Source: Labilibaculum sp. DW002
GTDB lineage: Bacteria > Bacteroidota > Bacteroidia > Bacteroidales > Marinifilaceae
Reading direction: 5' to 3'
Assembly: GCF_029029525.1 (NCBI RefSeq)
Contig: NZ_JAKJSC010000002.1
Span: 496,001 to 560,000 of the forward strand
Length of the DNA stretch: 64,000 bases
A program made the position numbers and the translations under genes. Shown here piece after piece: positions 1 through 8,036 of the stretch; the first letter of the stretch is position 1; each line of letters begins with the position of its first letter. The notes below the pieces were generated by a model. That model worked only from the letters and a program-made list of their open reading frames with translations, was not told the DNA's origin and made no database searches.

Positions 1-206
1 TGATTTCATTGGGATATACCGTGCCTAAAGAACTTATACAGAATATTGGGCTTGAAAGAGTTCGTGTATCTGTTACTGGTAATGACATTTTTACATTTAG
101 TAATGTAAAAGATGGTTTAGATCCTGAAAATGGAAGTTCTGCTCACGGTGGTAATGTAGATCCATTTAATTCATCATTAATTTTTAGCATTCAGGCTACA
201 TTTTAA
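1..206 (+). CDS. SusC-type TonB-dependent receptor, C-terminal end (partial)
   Basis: Only the last ~67 codons of the gene are inside the window. The frame is open from base 3 and stops at 204-206. The visible tail has the features of the end of a SusC/RagA outer-membrane barrel. There is a strand beginning ISLGYTVPKELI, then RVRVSVTGNDIFTFS, a DPE turn, and a final strand ending in SLIFSIQATF, whose C-terminal aromatic is typical of outer-membrane barrels. SusC proteins form the TonB-powered channel that imports oligosaccharides together with their SusD lid. The SusD-type gene starts 14 bp downstream, as expected for a susCD pair. Substrate specificity cannot be judged from this piece. A TTG at base 9 is an in-frame codon, not a true start. 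Confidence 0.93.
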   Translation, partial: ISLGYTVPKELIQNIGLERVRVSVTGNDIFTFSNVKDGLDPENGSSAHGGNVDPFNSSLIFSIQATF

Positions 207-220
207 TTCTTTCAACTAAA

Positions 221-2134
221 ATGAATATAGAAATGAAAAATATATATAAACAAATCAATAAGTTTAGTCTGGCATTAGCTGCAACAGGACTAATCTTTGG
301 TGGCTGCGATGATTATTTGGATCAAGAGCCTAAAGACCAGGTAACTGAGGCGATTTATTACGAAACACAAGAACAATTTACGAATGCTTCTAATTATTTT
401 TATACCCGTTTTGGTTGGGAAGAGGGTGATGGAGCTACAGATCTTTCAGGTAACATAGGTGACACTGATTATGCTTCTGGAAAAACAATTATTCCTGTTT
501 CAGATGACATATGGAAAAATAACTACGTTTATTTACGAGTAATAAATCAACTGATTGAAAAAGCTGCAGAATACAATGGCGAGCAGTCTGAAATTTCAGC
601 ATCTCTTGGTACGGCGTATTTCTTTAGAGCTTGGCATCACAATAAATTGTTGTTGCGTTTTGGTGGTGTACCTATTGTTACCCGTTCTTTGGATGTAAGT
701 TCCGAGGAGGTTTATGCTCCACGTAATAGTCGTTATGAAGTAGTTAATCAGATGGTTTCAGATTTAGATATGGCAATTTCTCTTTTGCCAACTGCTACAT
801 CTTTAGCTGATAGTGAGGTAGGTAAAATAACTGTTGAAGCAGCTAAGTCTTTCAAGGCTCGTATCTTGTTGCATGCTGCAACTTGGGAAAAGTATGTTAG
901 TACAACTGCAGATGGCGATGGATCATCAGTAGGGGCAGGGTCTGCTAAACCAGCGGGATATCCTTCAGTTGATGAAATGTTTACTGAGGCTAAGAAAATG
1001 GCAACAGAAGTTATGAATAGTGGAGCTTTTGAACTATGGGACAAACGTGCGGAGATTGAAGCTGCATACCCAGGTTGGGGAGATCATCACCTGTTTTACT
1101 TTTTCTGTTTAGAAGATGGAACTTCTAATCCAGCTGGTCTTACCAAAGCTGATAACAAGGAGTTTATTATCCAAACAGTTTATGACTATATTTTAAGACA
1201 AAATAGAAATAATACAACTCATGCTAAACCTTGGGGACCATCACGTAAGTTGATGGATATGTATTTGTGTTCAGATGGTTTACCAGTGCAACATTCGGGT
1301 GTGTTTAACGGATACGGAATGATGACTTCAGAATTTCAAAATCGTGACCTGCGATTAGTTGGCTTGGTAAAAGAACCACTTAAAGAATACTGGGGATACG
1401 GATCAGGTACTGCAGGCGGTGGAGCTCAGTATGACAAAGATTTCTCTGATTTTTCTTGGGATTTCCGTTATGTTCCAAATTTAGATAACGAATCAGCTAC
1501 TCGTAATATGGGATATGAAGGGCGAAAATTAACCCACGAAAATTATTACCGTGAAACAAGGACTCAGTCTTATAACTTTCCATTACTTCGTTATGCTGAG
1601 GTGTTGTTAATATATGCTGAGGCTGCATGTGAATTAGGAGATGGAGTAATTTCAGATGGTGATTTGGACCTTTCTATCAATAAAATCAGAGAGCGTTCTG
1701 GTGTAGCAGATTTAACAAATGCATTAATTTCTCCTTTTAGTGATTTAACAATGCTTGGTGAAATTCGTCGTGAGCGTGCTATTGAGTTGTTTGGAGAGAA
1801 TTTCCGTTACGACGATTTAAAGCGTTGGGGAATTGCCGAAGAGGAATTGAATAAAAATGTTTGCGTTACTTATGTAGCAGGAACAGAATTTGAAACAGCA
1901 ATAGATCCGATGGATGCAACACTTAATATTTATAATGCTAGTGCATGGTCTTATGGTTTAACGACTACAGAAGAAGCAACTTCATCTTATGCAGGTATTG
2001 CTTCTACAAAAGCTGGTGCTTTAATTATTGATGCAAGTGGAAACAGAAGATTTCAGCGTATGAATTATGTTGATCCAATTCCTTCTGTTCAGATTGAATT
2101 AAATGAGAACTTGTTACAAAATCCAGGATATTAA
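221..2134 (+). CDS. SusD/RagB-type glycan-binding outer-membrane lipoprotein
   Basis: This 637-residue protein is the partner of the receptor encoded just upstream. It has a signal ending in a lipobox (LIFGG, lipid cysteine C29), then the usual SusD opening DDYLDQEPKDQVTEA. The middle is rich in TPR-like helices, and the end LNENLLQNPGY is the family's typical C-terminus. An ERAIELFGEN segment followed by RYDDLKRWG is also characteristic. SusD proteins sit on the cell surface and bind glycan chains over the SusC pore. The length is ordinary to slightly long. Translation could start at 221 or at the second ATG (233), and both keep the signal. Family assignment is secure; the bound glycan is unknown. 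A hairpin lies ~70 bp after the stop. Confidence 0.96.
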   Translation: MNIEMKNIYKQINKFSLALAATGLIFGGCDDYLDQEPKDQVTEAIYYETQEQFTNASNYFYTRFGWEEGDGATDLSGNIGDTDYASGKTIIPVSDDIWKNNYVYLRVINQLIEKAAEYNGEQSEISASLGTAYFFRAWHHNKLLLRFGGVPIVTRSLDVSSEEVYAPRNSRYEVVNQMVSDLDMAISLLPTATSLADSEVGKITVEAAKSFKARILLHAATWEKYVSTTADGDGSSVGAGSAKPAGYPSVDEMFTEAKKMATEVMNSGAFELWDKRAEIEAAYPGWGDHHLFYFFCLEDGTSNPAGLTKADNKEFIIQTVYDYILRQNRNNTTHAKPWGPSRKLMDMYLCSDGLPVQHSGVFNGYGMMTSEFQNRDLRLVGLVKEPLKEYWGYGSGTAGGGAQYDKDFSDFSWDFRYVPNLDNESATRNMGYEGRKLTHENYYRETRTQSYNFPLLRYAEVLLIYAEAACELGDGVISDGDLDLSINKIRERSGVADLTNALISPFSDLTMLGEIRRERAIELFGENFRYDDLKRWGIAEEELNKNVCVTYVAGTEFETAIDPMDATLNIYNASAWSYGLTTTEEATSSYAGIASTKAGALIIDASGNRRFQRMNYVDPIPSVQIELNENLLQNPGY

Positions 2135-2201
2135 TGGACTTTTTTTTCAAGTTTAGATAGAAATTAAACTAGTTAATAGTTTGGTTTATTAGTAACAATA
2201 T

Positions 2202-2246
2202 CATTACGGGCAATTTATTTCTTAGGATTTATTATTGTCCGTAATG
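2202..2246 (+). terminator. Hairpin after susD
   Basis: The arms at 2202-2214 (CATTACGGGCAAT) and 2234-2246 (ATTGTCCGTAATG) pair over 13 positions, with one G-T wobble and a 19-nt loop. A T-rich stretch follows. The position, ~70 bp past the susD stop, suits a terminator or an attenuator that makes susCD mRNA more abundant than the enzyme mRNA downstream. Confidence 0.6.
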
Positions 2247-2445
2247 TTTGTTCTTATGAGAATGTGTTTGTTGATTTATATGATCAATATCAATTGAAAT
2301 AATAATTGAATATTATTTGGTGGTTGAATCATACAGCTCTAAAATCTAGAACACTGGGAATGAATTATCGTTGGTGTAAAGCCAAAAAATACCCAATAAA
2401 TTTAAGGTAGAAATGAATTGGAAAATCTAATTTATTTAAGGGAAG

Positions 2446-2464
2446 ACCTTGTTTTGTACAAGGT
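2446..2464. repeat. Palindrome upstream of the GH88 gene
   Basis: ACCTTGT and ACAAGGT are exact inverted repeats separated by 5 nt, centred ~107 bp before the GH88 start codon. The site could be an operator or a small hairpin. It has no T-run, so it does not look like a terminator. No second copy was noticed in the window. Confidence 0.35.
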
Positions 2465-2561
2465 GAAAATCAATTTGCAATAATAGTAACGAGGTTATGT
2501 GTTTTGAATGTGAATTATTTCGAAGCAAGAAAGCCTTAGTTAGCATCAAATAAAGGAATTA

Positions 2562-3770
2562 ATGAAGAGAATGAACAAACTGATAACAGCTTTTTTAATC
2601 TTAATTATAACTGTTTCATGTTCTAATGAGAAGAAAGCGATAGAAAAACTTGATACTGACAAGGTGTTGGAGTATTGTGTTGAGAAAGCACAGGAAACAA
2701 TGAATGACTTAACTGATGTTGACAGTTTACCGAGGAATATATATCCTGGACAAAAAAAATGGAATAAAGTTGGTAATAAGGATTGGACTTGTGGATTTTG
2801 GCCAGGTGTACTTTGGTATGCTTATGAAGCCTCCAATGACTCTACGATATTAAAAAAAGCTAAAGATTTTACGAATCCCTTGCAAGCAGTTCTCGACGTT
2901 CCTGTTGATAACCACGATTTGGGTTTTATGTTGTATTGCAGTTTTGGAAATGGATATCGTCTTACTCAAGATCCTGAGTATCATGATTTTTTAATAGAAG
3001 CAGCGGATTCATTGGCAACATTGTATAACCCTAAGGTTGGAACGATATTATCTTGGCCTGTTATGCGAAAAAAAATGAACTGGCCTCACAATACGATCAT
3101 CGACAACATGATCAATTTGGAACTTTTATTTTGGGCTTCAAAAAATGGTGGCGATAAATCTCTATATGATATGGCTGTAAAACATGCTGAAACTTGCATG
3201 ACAACACTTATCAGACCTGATTTTAGCACTTACCATGTAGCTGTTTTCGATACAATTGATGGGCATTTTATCAAAGGTGTTACACATCAAGGTTATGCCG
3301 ATGATTCTCAATGGGCACGTGGCCAAGGATGGGGAATTTATGGTTATACCATGTGTCACCGTGAAACTGGTAAGGTAGAATTTTTAGAAACAGCTAAGAA
3401 ACTTGCTGATGTTTTTATTGATCGCTTATCTGAAGATGGTGTACCTTATTGGGATTTTAATGATCCTTCAATTCCGAATGCGCCAAAAGATGCCTCAGCA
3501 GCTGCTGTTGTTGCTTCTGGTATGTTGGAGCTTTCTACATTTATGAAAGACAAAGCAGATCAATTGAAATACAGAAATGCAGCCGTTTCTTTATTGACAA
3601 AACTTTCAACAGATATGTATTTAAGTAAGGATGTGAACCAGGCAATGTTATTGCATTCAACAGGACATCTACCTCATAATTCTGAAATTGATGCATCGAT
3701 AATATATGCTGACTACTATTTTATAGAAGCATTGTTACGTTTGAAAAAAATAGAGGATAGCGAAAAATAA
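2562..3770 (+). CDS. GH88 unsaturated glucuronyl/galacturonyl hydrolase, probable lipoprotein
   Basis: GH88 enzymes remove the 4,5-unsaturated uronic acid left at the non-reducing end by polysaccharide lyases. The reaction begins with hydration of the double bond. This 402-residue protein has the (alpha/alpha)6-barrel signatures. These are WTCGFWPGVLWYA, NHDLGFM with the candidate catalytic Asp at D119, and IIDNMINLELLFWA with the second conserved Asp at D181, followed by DDSQWARGQGWGIYG. The spacing of the two acids resembles Asp88/Asp149 of the Bacillus enzyme. An N-terminal hydrophobic segment ending at C20 suggests lipidation, although the lipobox is weak. Its presence shows that the locus is built for a lyase-degraded, uronate-bearing glycan, in line with the lyase genes nearby. 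The start is 2562, with 2571 as an alternative. Confidence 0.94.
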   Translation: MKRMNKLITAFLILIITVSCSNEKKAIEKLDTDKVLEYCVEKAQETMNDLTDVDSLPRNIYPGQKKWNKVGNKDWTCGFWPGVLWYAYEASNDSTILKKAKDFTNPLQAVLDVPVDNHDLGFMLYCSFGNGYRLTQDPEYHDFLIEAADSLATLYNPKVGTILSWPVMRKKMNWPHNTIIDNMINLELLFWASKNGGDKSLYDMAVKHAETCMTTLIRPDFSTYHVAVFDTIDGHFIKGVTHQGYADDSQWARGQGWGIYGYTMCHRETGKVEFLETAKKLADVFIDRLSEDGVPYWDFNDPSIPNAPKDASAAAVVASGMLELSTFMKDKADQLKYRNAAVSLLTKLSTDMYLSKDVNQAMLLHSTGHLPHNSEIDASIIYADYYFIEALLRLKKIEDSEK

Positions 3771-3781
3771 AATTTGTAAAT

Positions 3782-3816
3782 GCACCTGTTTTAAGTAAGA
3801 GACTTAAAGCAGGTGC
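3782..3816 (+). terminator. Intercistronic hairpin after the GH88 gene
   Basis: The arms at 3782-3796 (GCACCTGTTTTAAGT) and 3802-3816 (ACTTAAAGCAGGTGC) give a 15-bp stem with one wobble and a 5-nt loop, followed by TTTA. Only 37 bp separate it from the next start codon, leaving little room for a new promoter. Partial termination or mRNA protection is therefore more likely than a full stop. Confidence 0.7.
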
Positions 3817-3853
3817 TTTAATAGTAAAGGAATTAAATTAAAAAAGAGTTAAA

Positions 3854-6388
3854 ATGGGGCTGTTTAAATTGAATGTTAGGTTAATTAGAAAACTATTATT
3901 CTTATTAGTGATTTTGTTATCATGTTCAATTCAATCATATTCAATTGATTCTTGTCATGATAATGTAACTAAAGAATGCATATCCTTAGAAAGTAAAATT
4001 CTTTCTTTAAATGGGAATTCAGGAGAGACCGTGTCCTACTCTTTTGAATTGAAAAATAGTTATGATAGAACACAGATTATTCGCTTAAGTGTTAGAAAGG
4101 TACGAGAGTTAGCCTGTAAAACAGCTTTATCTGATACGCTAATTACACTTCAACCTCAAGCTAACTATAAGGGAACCCTTAAAGTAATTGTAAGTGATCG
4201 AATACCTGTTGGAGGACAAGAAAACATTACGATCCTTGTAAAAGATAGCCAAAATATTGAAGAGCATAGTTTGAAGTTTATAACTGTTCGATCAACACCT
4301 CACCCTTTTTTGTTGGTAACCAATGAAATCATAGAAGAATCAAAAGCAAAAATTGAAAAATATCCTTGGGCAAAGGAGAATTTAGCTAAAATGCTAAACA
4401 CTTTGGATAAATTTCAGTTTCCAGAAAGAAAAATCATTACAAAACCAAGACCAACGAAGGTATGGTCAAGCTTGTCTTACATTGCTAGTGATGGCGAAAA
4501 GGCATTTCAATTGGCTTTGGCTTATAAGTTAACGAACAAGGTAAATTATCGAGAAAAGCTAATTGGGTTTATTAAGGAAGTTTGCGATAAAGAGGAAGGC
4601 TACCTTTCTATAGGAGCTGCAACTACAGGTGTGCAAGTTCATGAAGGAAATTTTTTCCTTTTTTTAGCTGCAGCTTGCGATATCGTTTACAACGAAGCTT
4701 CCTTGTCAGATGAAGACCGTGAAAACATTAAAAATACATTCCGTTTTTATCTGAAACAGAACAAAGGGCACATGAGTTCTTTGGGAATTATGAATCATCA
4801 AGCGAGTGCTAATGCTGGGGCTATTTTTGCAGCTCTTTTTTTGCAAGATATTGAAGAGGTAAATTACTTGATAGATGCTGATGGTGGTATGGCCGATCAA
4901 ATATCGAAAGGCGTGATGGCTGATGGTTGGTGGTTCGAAGGAACTGTGAATTATTGTCATTTGGTTACACAAAGATATGTGTTAGTTGCACAGGCTTTTG
5001 AGAATTTTGGCTGGGATTTATATCACAGAAGATTTCCTGTTGAGTATAAAAGCAAGGATTTTGAGAATGCCAAAGAGGGATTTACTGGTATGAAGTTCGA
5101 TAATTGGGGACCTACAGGCAAAAATACCAGAGGAGTAGAGGATTTGGTAGGTGCTTATATCCCCATGATGGATGAAAATGCCTGGGTTGTTTCCAGTAAT
5201 GATTCCAAACTAACCAAGCCCGATATTTATTATGAATTAGCCTATAGACACTATCGTACAGATGAGTTGGCATGGGTGGTGAAAAATTCACAAAGAAATA
5301 GTTGGGTATCCTTGATGTATGGTTTGCCTAATCTACCTGAAGTAAAAGATCCAAGAACAAATTCAGATTTTGCCGCTAATGTTGGATTGGTAGCTTTAAG
5401 ATCACAAGGAAAAGAACAAAAACCTGAAGAGCAAATACAAGCTTATTTTAAATTTGGTACCCATGGTGGTTGGCATGGACATTTCGATAGAACTGGGATG
5501 TTGGCCTTAGATCGTTATGGACATAAGTTCTTCGGAACAGAAATGGCTTGGTTTGGTTATGGTCATGCAGGATACAAAGAATGTGTTCAGACTTCAGCGA
5601 CTCATAATATGGTCGTAGTTGATGAATTACAACAAGAGGCTGTTCCTTCTGAGCAAAAACTTTTTTACGCTGGCGAAATGATGCAAGTTAGTCTTACGGA
5701 AACCAATGCTCGTTGGCGAAAAATTCCAACCTTCAATATTGAAAAGTTTCCACCTTGGGATGATACTGATTTTGAAACAGAACCGATACTACAACGTCGA
5801 CTTTCAATTGTTACAGATGATTATGTGCTAATTGCAGATTATGTGCGTGCATCAGAGAAACATACTTACGATTGGATGTTACACCCTATAGGATTGAAAT
5901 CTGTAAAAGGTGCAATAAAAAAAGGAAAAGAATTAGCTGTTCTTAGTTCCTCAAACACTTCTCCCTACAAATATTTCAAAGCTGGCCAATGGTATAAAAA
6001 GAATAAAGGCACAGTGGTTCAGTTTGAGGACGAGAATGTCAATCTGGATGTTCATTTAATATGGCCAAAAAAGACTGCTATTTTAATCGCCAACTTTCCA
6101 AATGGAGGTAAGCAAAGCGGAATTAGGAATAACCCTAATCGCAGAACACTAGGAGTTCGAGGTGAAGCAAAGGAAATACTTTACTTAAATGTTTTGGAAC
6201 CTTACAAGGGAGAAGCAATGATTACCAATATTGAATCGGTAGTTTCTAATGAAATAACGGTTTTCCTAAGAGATGGAAGAAAACAAAACATATCGATCGA
6301 TCATTTGAAAGGAAAAGCGGAAGATGTTCAAGTTCAGATTGTTGAAGTTTTGAATAATGTTGATTTACGTAAGGAGTCAACAAATTAA
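3854..6388 (+). CDS. Heparinase II/III-fold polysaccharide lyase A (secreted)
   Basis: An 844-residue protein with the two-part heparinase II/III architecture: an (alpha/alpha)-toroid in roughly the first 500 residues and a beta-sandwich after it. Visible motifs are MNHQAS (N314, at the place of the catalytic Asn), GVMADGWWFEGTVNY with the candidate Tyr at its end, and GTHGGWHGHFDR (H537, H541, H543, D545). The last is the His-rich site that binds metal and the substrate carboxylate in this fold. Such enzymes beta-eliminate next to uronic acids. The protein is clearly related to lyase B at 13207. Where B and most relatives have N-W after this Asn, A has N-H. The signal peptide may be type II (LLSC, C24). 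I cannot assign a PL family number or substrate. The next gene, a GH30, begins 83 bp downstream. Confidence 0.85.
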   Translation: MGLFKLNVRLIRKLLFLLVILLSCSIQSYSIDSCHDNVTKECISLESKILSLNGNSGETVSYSFELKNSYDRTQIIRLSVRKVRELACKTALSDTLITLQPQANYKGTLKVIVSDRIPVGGQENITILVKDSQNIEEHSLKFITVRSTPHPFLLVTNEIIEESKAKIEKYPWAKENLAKMLNTLDKFQFPERKIITKPRPTKVWSSLSYIASDGEKAFQLALAYKLTNKVNYREKLIGFIKEVCDKEEGYLSIGAATTGVQVHEGNFFLFLAAACDIVYNEASLSDEDRENIKNTFRFYLKQNKGHMSSLGIMNHQASANAGAIFAALFLQDIEEVNYLIDADGGMADQISKGVMADGWWFEGTVNYCHLVTQRYVLVAQAFENFGWDLYHRRFPVEYKSKDFENAKEGFTGMKFDNWGPTGKNTRGVEDLVGAYIPMMDENAWVVSSNDSKLTKPDIYYELAYRHYRTDELAWVVKNSQRNSWVSLMYGLPNLPEVKDPRTNSDFAANVGLVALRSQGKEQKPEEQIQAYFKFGTHGGWHGHFDRTGMLALDRYGHKFFGTEMAWFGYGHAGYKECVQTSATHNMVVVDELQQEAVPSEQKLFYAGEMMQVSLTETNARWRKIPTFNIEKFPPWDDTDFETEPILQRRLSIVTDDYVLIADYVRASEKHTYDWMLHPIGLKSVKGAIKKGKELAVLSSSNTSPYKYFKAGQWYKKNKGTVVQFEDENVNLDVHLIWPKKTAILIANFPNGGKQSGIRNNPNRRTLGVRGEAKEILYLNVLEPYKGEAMITNIESVVSNEITVFLRDGRKQNISIDHLKGKAEDVQVQIVEVLNNVDLRKESTN

Positions 6389-6471
6389 TAAGATAAAAAG
6401 AAATTAATGAGACTGTTGAATTGCCAATAGTCATATAAAGAATATTTGATCATAGATCTAAATTTTTACAG

Positions 6472-7917
6472 ATGAAAAACAAACTAAACAGTTCAATTTC
6501 AAAACTAGCAAGCTTGTTGGTGTTGTTGGTAGTTTTTAATACTGCTCAAGCTCAAAAAGTTGAGCTAATTTATACAACATCATCGGATAGATGGGTTAAA
6601 GAAAAGAAAGCAGTTCAAACAAATAAAGATGTCAATGCAAAAGCTGATATCGTTGTTGATGCAAACAGTCCATTGCAGGTTGTTGATGGTATTGGAGGCG
6701 CCTTTAATGAGTTAGGTTGGACTGCAATGAATGTTTTGCCTAAAGAGGATGCTGCTAAGGTTTTTGATGCTCTTTTTGGTGAGGATGGTTGTAATTTTTC
6801 AATGGGAAGAGTGCCAATAGGTGCAAGTGATTATGCCTTGAGTTATTATTCAATGAATGATGTTCCCGAAGATTTTGAAATGCGCGATTTTAATATCGAC
6901 CGTGATCGTTTCATCATGATACCATATATTAAAGAAGCCTTTAAACGTCGTCCAGATTTCAAATTATGGGCATCGCCATGGACACCGCCAGCATGGATGA
7001 AAGTAAACGAACATTACTCGTTGCGAGCAGGAGATATGGGAGGACGTGTAGGAGGAAATAAAATGGCAGCAGGTAAGGAGATTCGAACCAGTTCAACAGC
7101 GTTTAAAATGCAAAGACGCTATTTAGAAGCTTATGCTCTGTATTTTTCGAAATTTATTACGGCATATAAAGAAGCAGGAACTCCAGTTTTTATGATTCAA
7201 CCACAAAATGAAATATTATATGCGCCAAATTGGCCTGCGTGCACTTGGTTGACAGAGGATATGTCTTATTTTATTGGAGACTTTCTAGGACCAAAATTTG
7301 AAAAAGATAGTTTGGATACTGAAATTTGGTTGGGTACCATTAACAGTCCAGATCCTCGCTATATACAGTATGCATTAGAACACAAAAATGCTAAAAAATA
7401 CATCAAGGGCGTAGGTTTTCAGTGGAATGGAGAACGTTCGATTCCTACCATATCAAAAGAGTATCCAAATATTAAATTAATGCAAACCGAGAATAAATGT
7501 GGTGAGAAAGAAAACGATTGGTCGTCACTTGAAAGATCTTGGAAATCAATAGTGCATTATTTTAATAATGGAGCAGGATCTTATTTGTATTGGAATATGA
7601 TTTTAGATGAAACTGGCAAAAGTGCTTGGGGATGGCCTCAGAACTCGATGGTTGTTATCGATAGTAAGTCAAAAGAAGTTAAGTATAACGATGAGTTTTA
7701 TCTTTTTAAGCATCTTTCGCATTTTGTACAACCTGGTGATCATTTCTTAAAGTCAGAAGGAGAAAATCAGTTGGCATTTAAATTAAAGGATGGCCGAACA
7801 TTACTATTGGTTTATAATCCTGAAAAAAATAGTAAAACAGTGAATATTAAGCTTGGCGAAACGCATCTAAAAGCAAAATTAGAAGCCGTGTCAATTAATA
7901 CGATTTTGATCAACTAA
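6472..7917 (+). CDS. GH30 glycoside hydrolase (secreted)
   Basis: A 481-residue clan-A retaining glycosidase with a (beta/alpha)8 barrel and side beta-domain. It shows the GH30 landmarks: GIGGAFNELGW near the N-terminus, WASPWTPPAWMK, the acid/base in QPQNE (E247), and the nucleophile in MQTENKCG (E340). The C-terminal ~80 residues form the small beta-domain (NQLAFKLKDGRTLLLVYN). GH30 covers beta-glucosidases, beta-1,6-glucanases, xylanases, beta-xylosidases, beta-fucosidases and others, so linkage cannot be fixed by eye. A Sec signal ends near AQAQ. A second, quite different GH30 lies at 40981, which suggests two distinct linkages are attacked. A hairpin just after the stop closes the lyase A-GH30 pair. 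Confidence 0.92.
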   Translation: MKNKLNSSISKLASLLVLLVVFNTAQAQKVELIYTTSSDRWVKEKKAVQTNKDVNAKADIVVDANSPLQVVDGIGGAFNELGWTAMNVLPKEDAAKVFDALFGEDGCNFSMGRVPIGASDYALSYYSMNDVPEDFEMRDFNIDRDRFIMIPYIKEAFKRRPDFKLWASPWTPPAWMKVNEHYSLRAGDMGGRVGGNKMAAGKEIRTSSTAFKMQRRYLEAYALYFSKFITAYKEAGTPVFMIQPQNEILYAPNWPACTWLTEDMSYFIGDFLGPKFEKDSLDTEIWLGTINSPDPRYIQYALEHKNAKKYIKGVGFQWNGERSIPTISKEYPNIKLMQTENKCGEKENDWSSLERSWKSIVHYFNNGAGSYLYWNMILDETGKSAWGWPQNSMVVIDSKSKEVKYNDEFYLFKHLSHFVQPGDHFLKSEGENQLAFKLKDGRTLLLVYNPEKNSKTVNIKLGETHLKAKLEAVSINTILIN

Positions 7918-7931
7918 AACCAAATTTTATA

Positions 7932-7967
7932 AAAGGTTCCGTTCCTAAATTAGGGAATGGAACCTTT
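7932..7967 (+). terminator. Hairpin after the GH30 gene
   Basis: AAAGGTTCCGTTCC (7932-7945) pairs with GGAATGGAACCTTT (7954-7967), a 14-bp stem with one wobble and an 8-nt loop. Only a short T-rich tail follows. The GH39 gene starts 70 bp later. It is a good candidate terminator or transcript-end stabiliser. Confidence 0.65.
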
Positions 7968-8036
7968 GTTTAATGAAATTTTGAAATCAAGTGTTGGGAA
8001 TTAGAAAGCCCGAATAATTTAAAATACTCTTATAAA

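Larger units (their letters stand above)
2135..2561. other. 427-bp non-coding region between susD and the GH88 gene
   Basis: I see no gene here. It is AT-rich and holds the terminator-like hairpin at 2202-2246 and a 19-bp palindrome at 2446-2464, about 100 bp before the GH88 start. As one of the longest gaps in the window it is a sensible place for a promoter of the downstream enzymes. I could not pick out a convincing Bacteroidota -33/-7 promoter pair. Confidence 0.5.

Noticed and set aside
748-1044. Antisense open frame of 98 codons inside susD
   Set aside because: It lies wholly within a clear SusD gene on the opposite strand and has no recognisable domain. The same holds for the other minus-strand open frames across the window.
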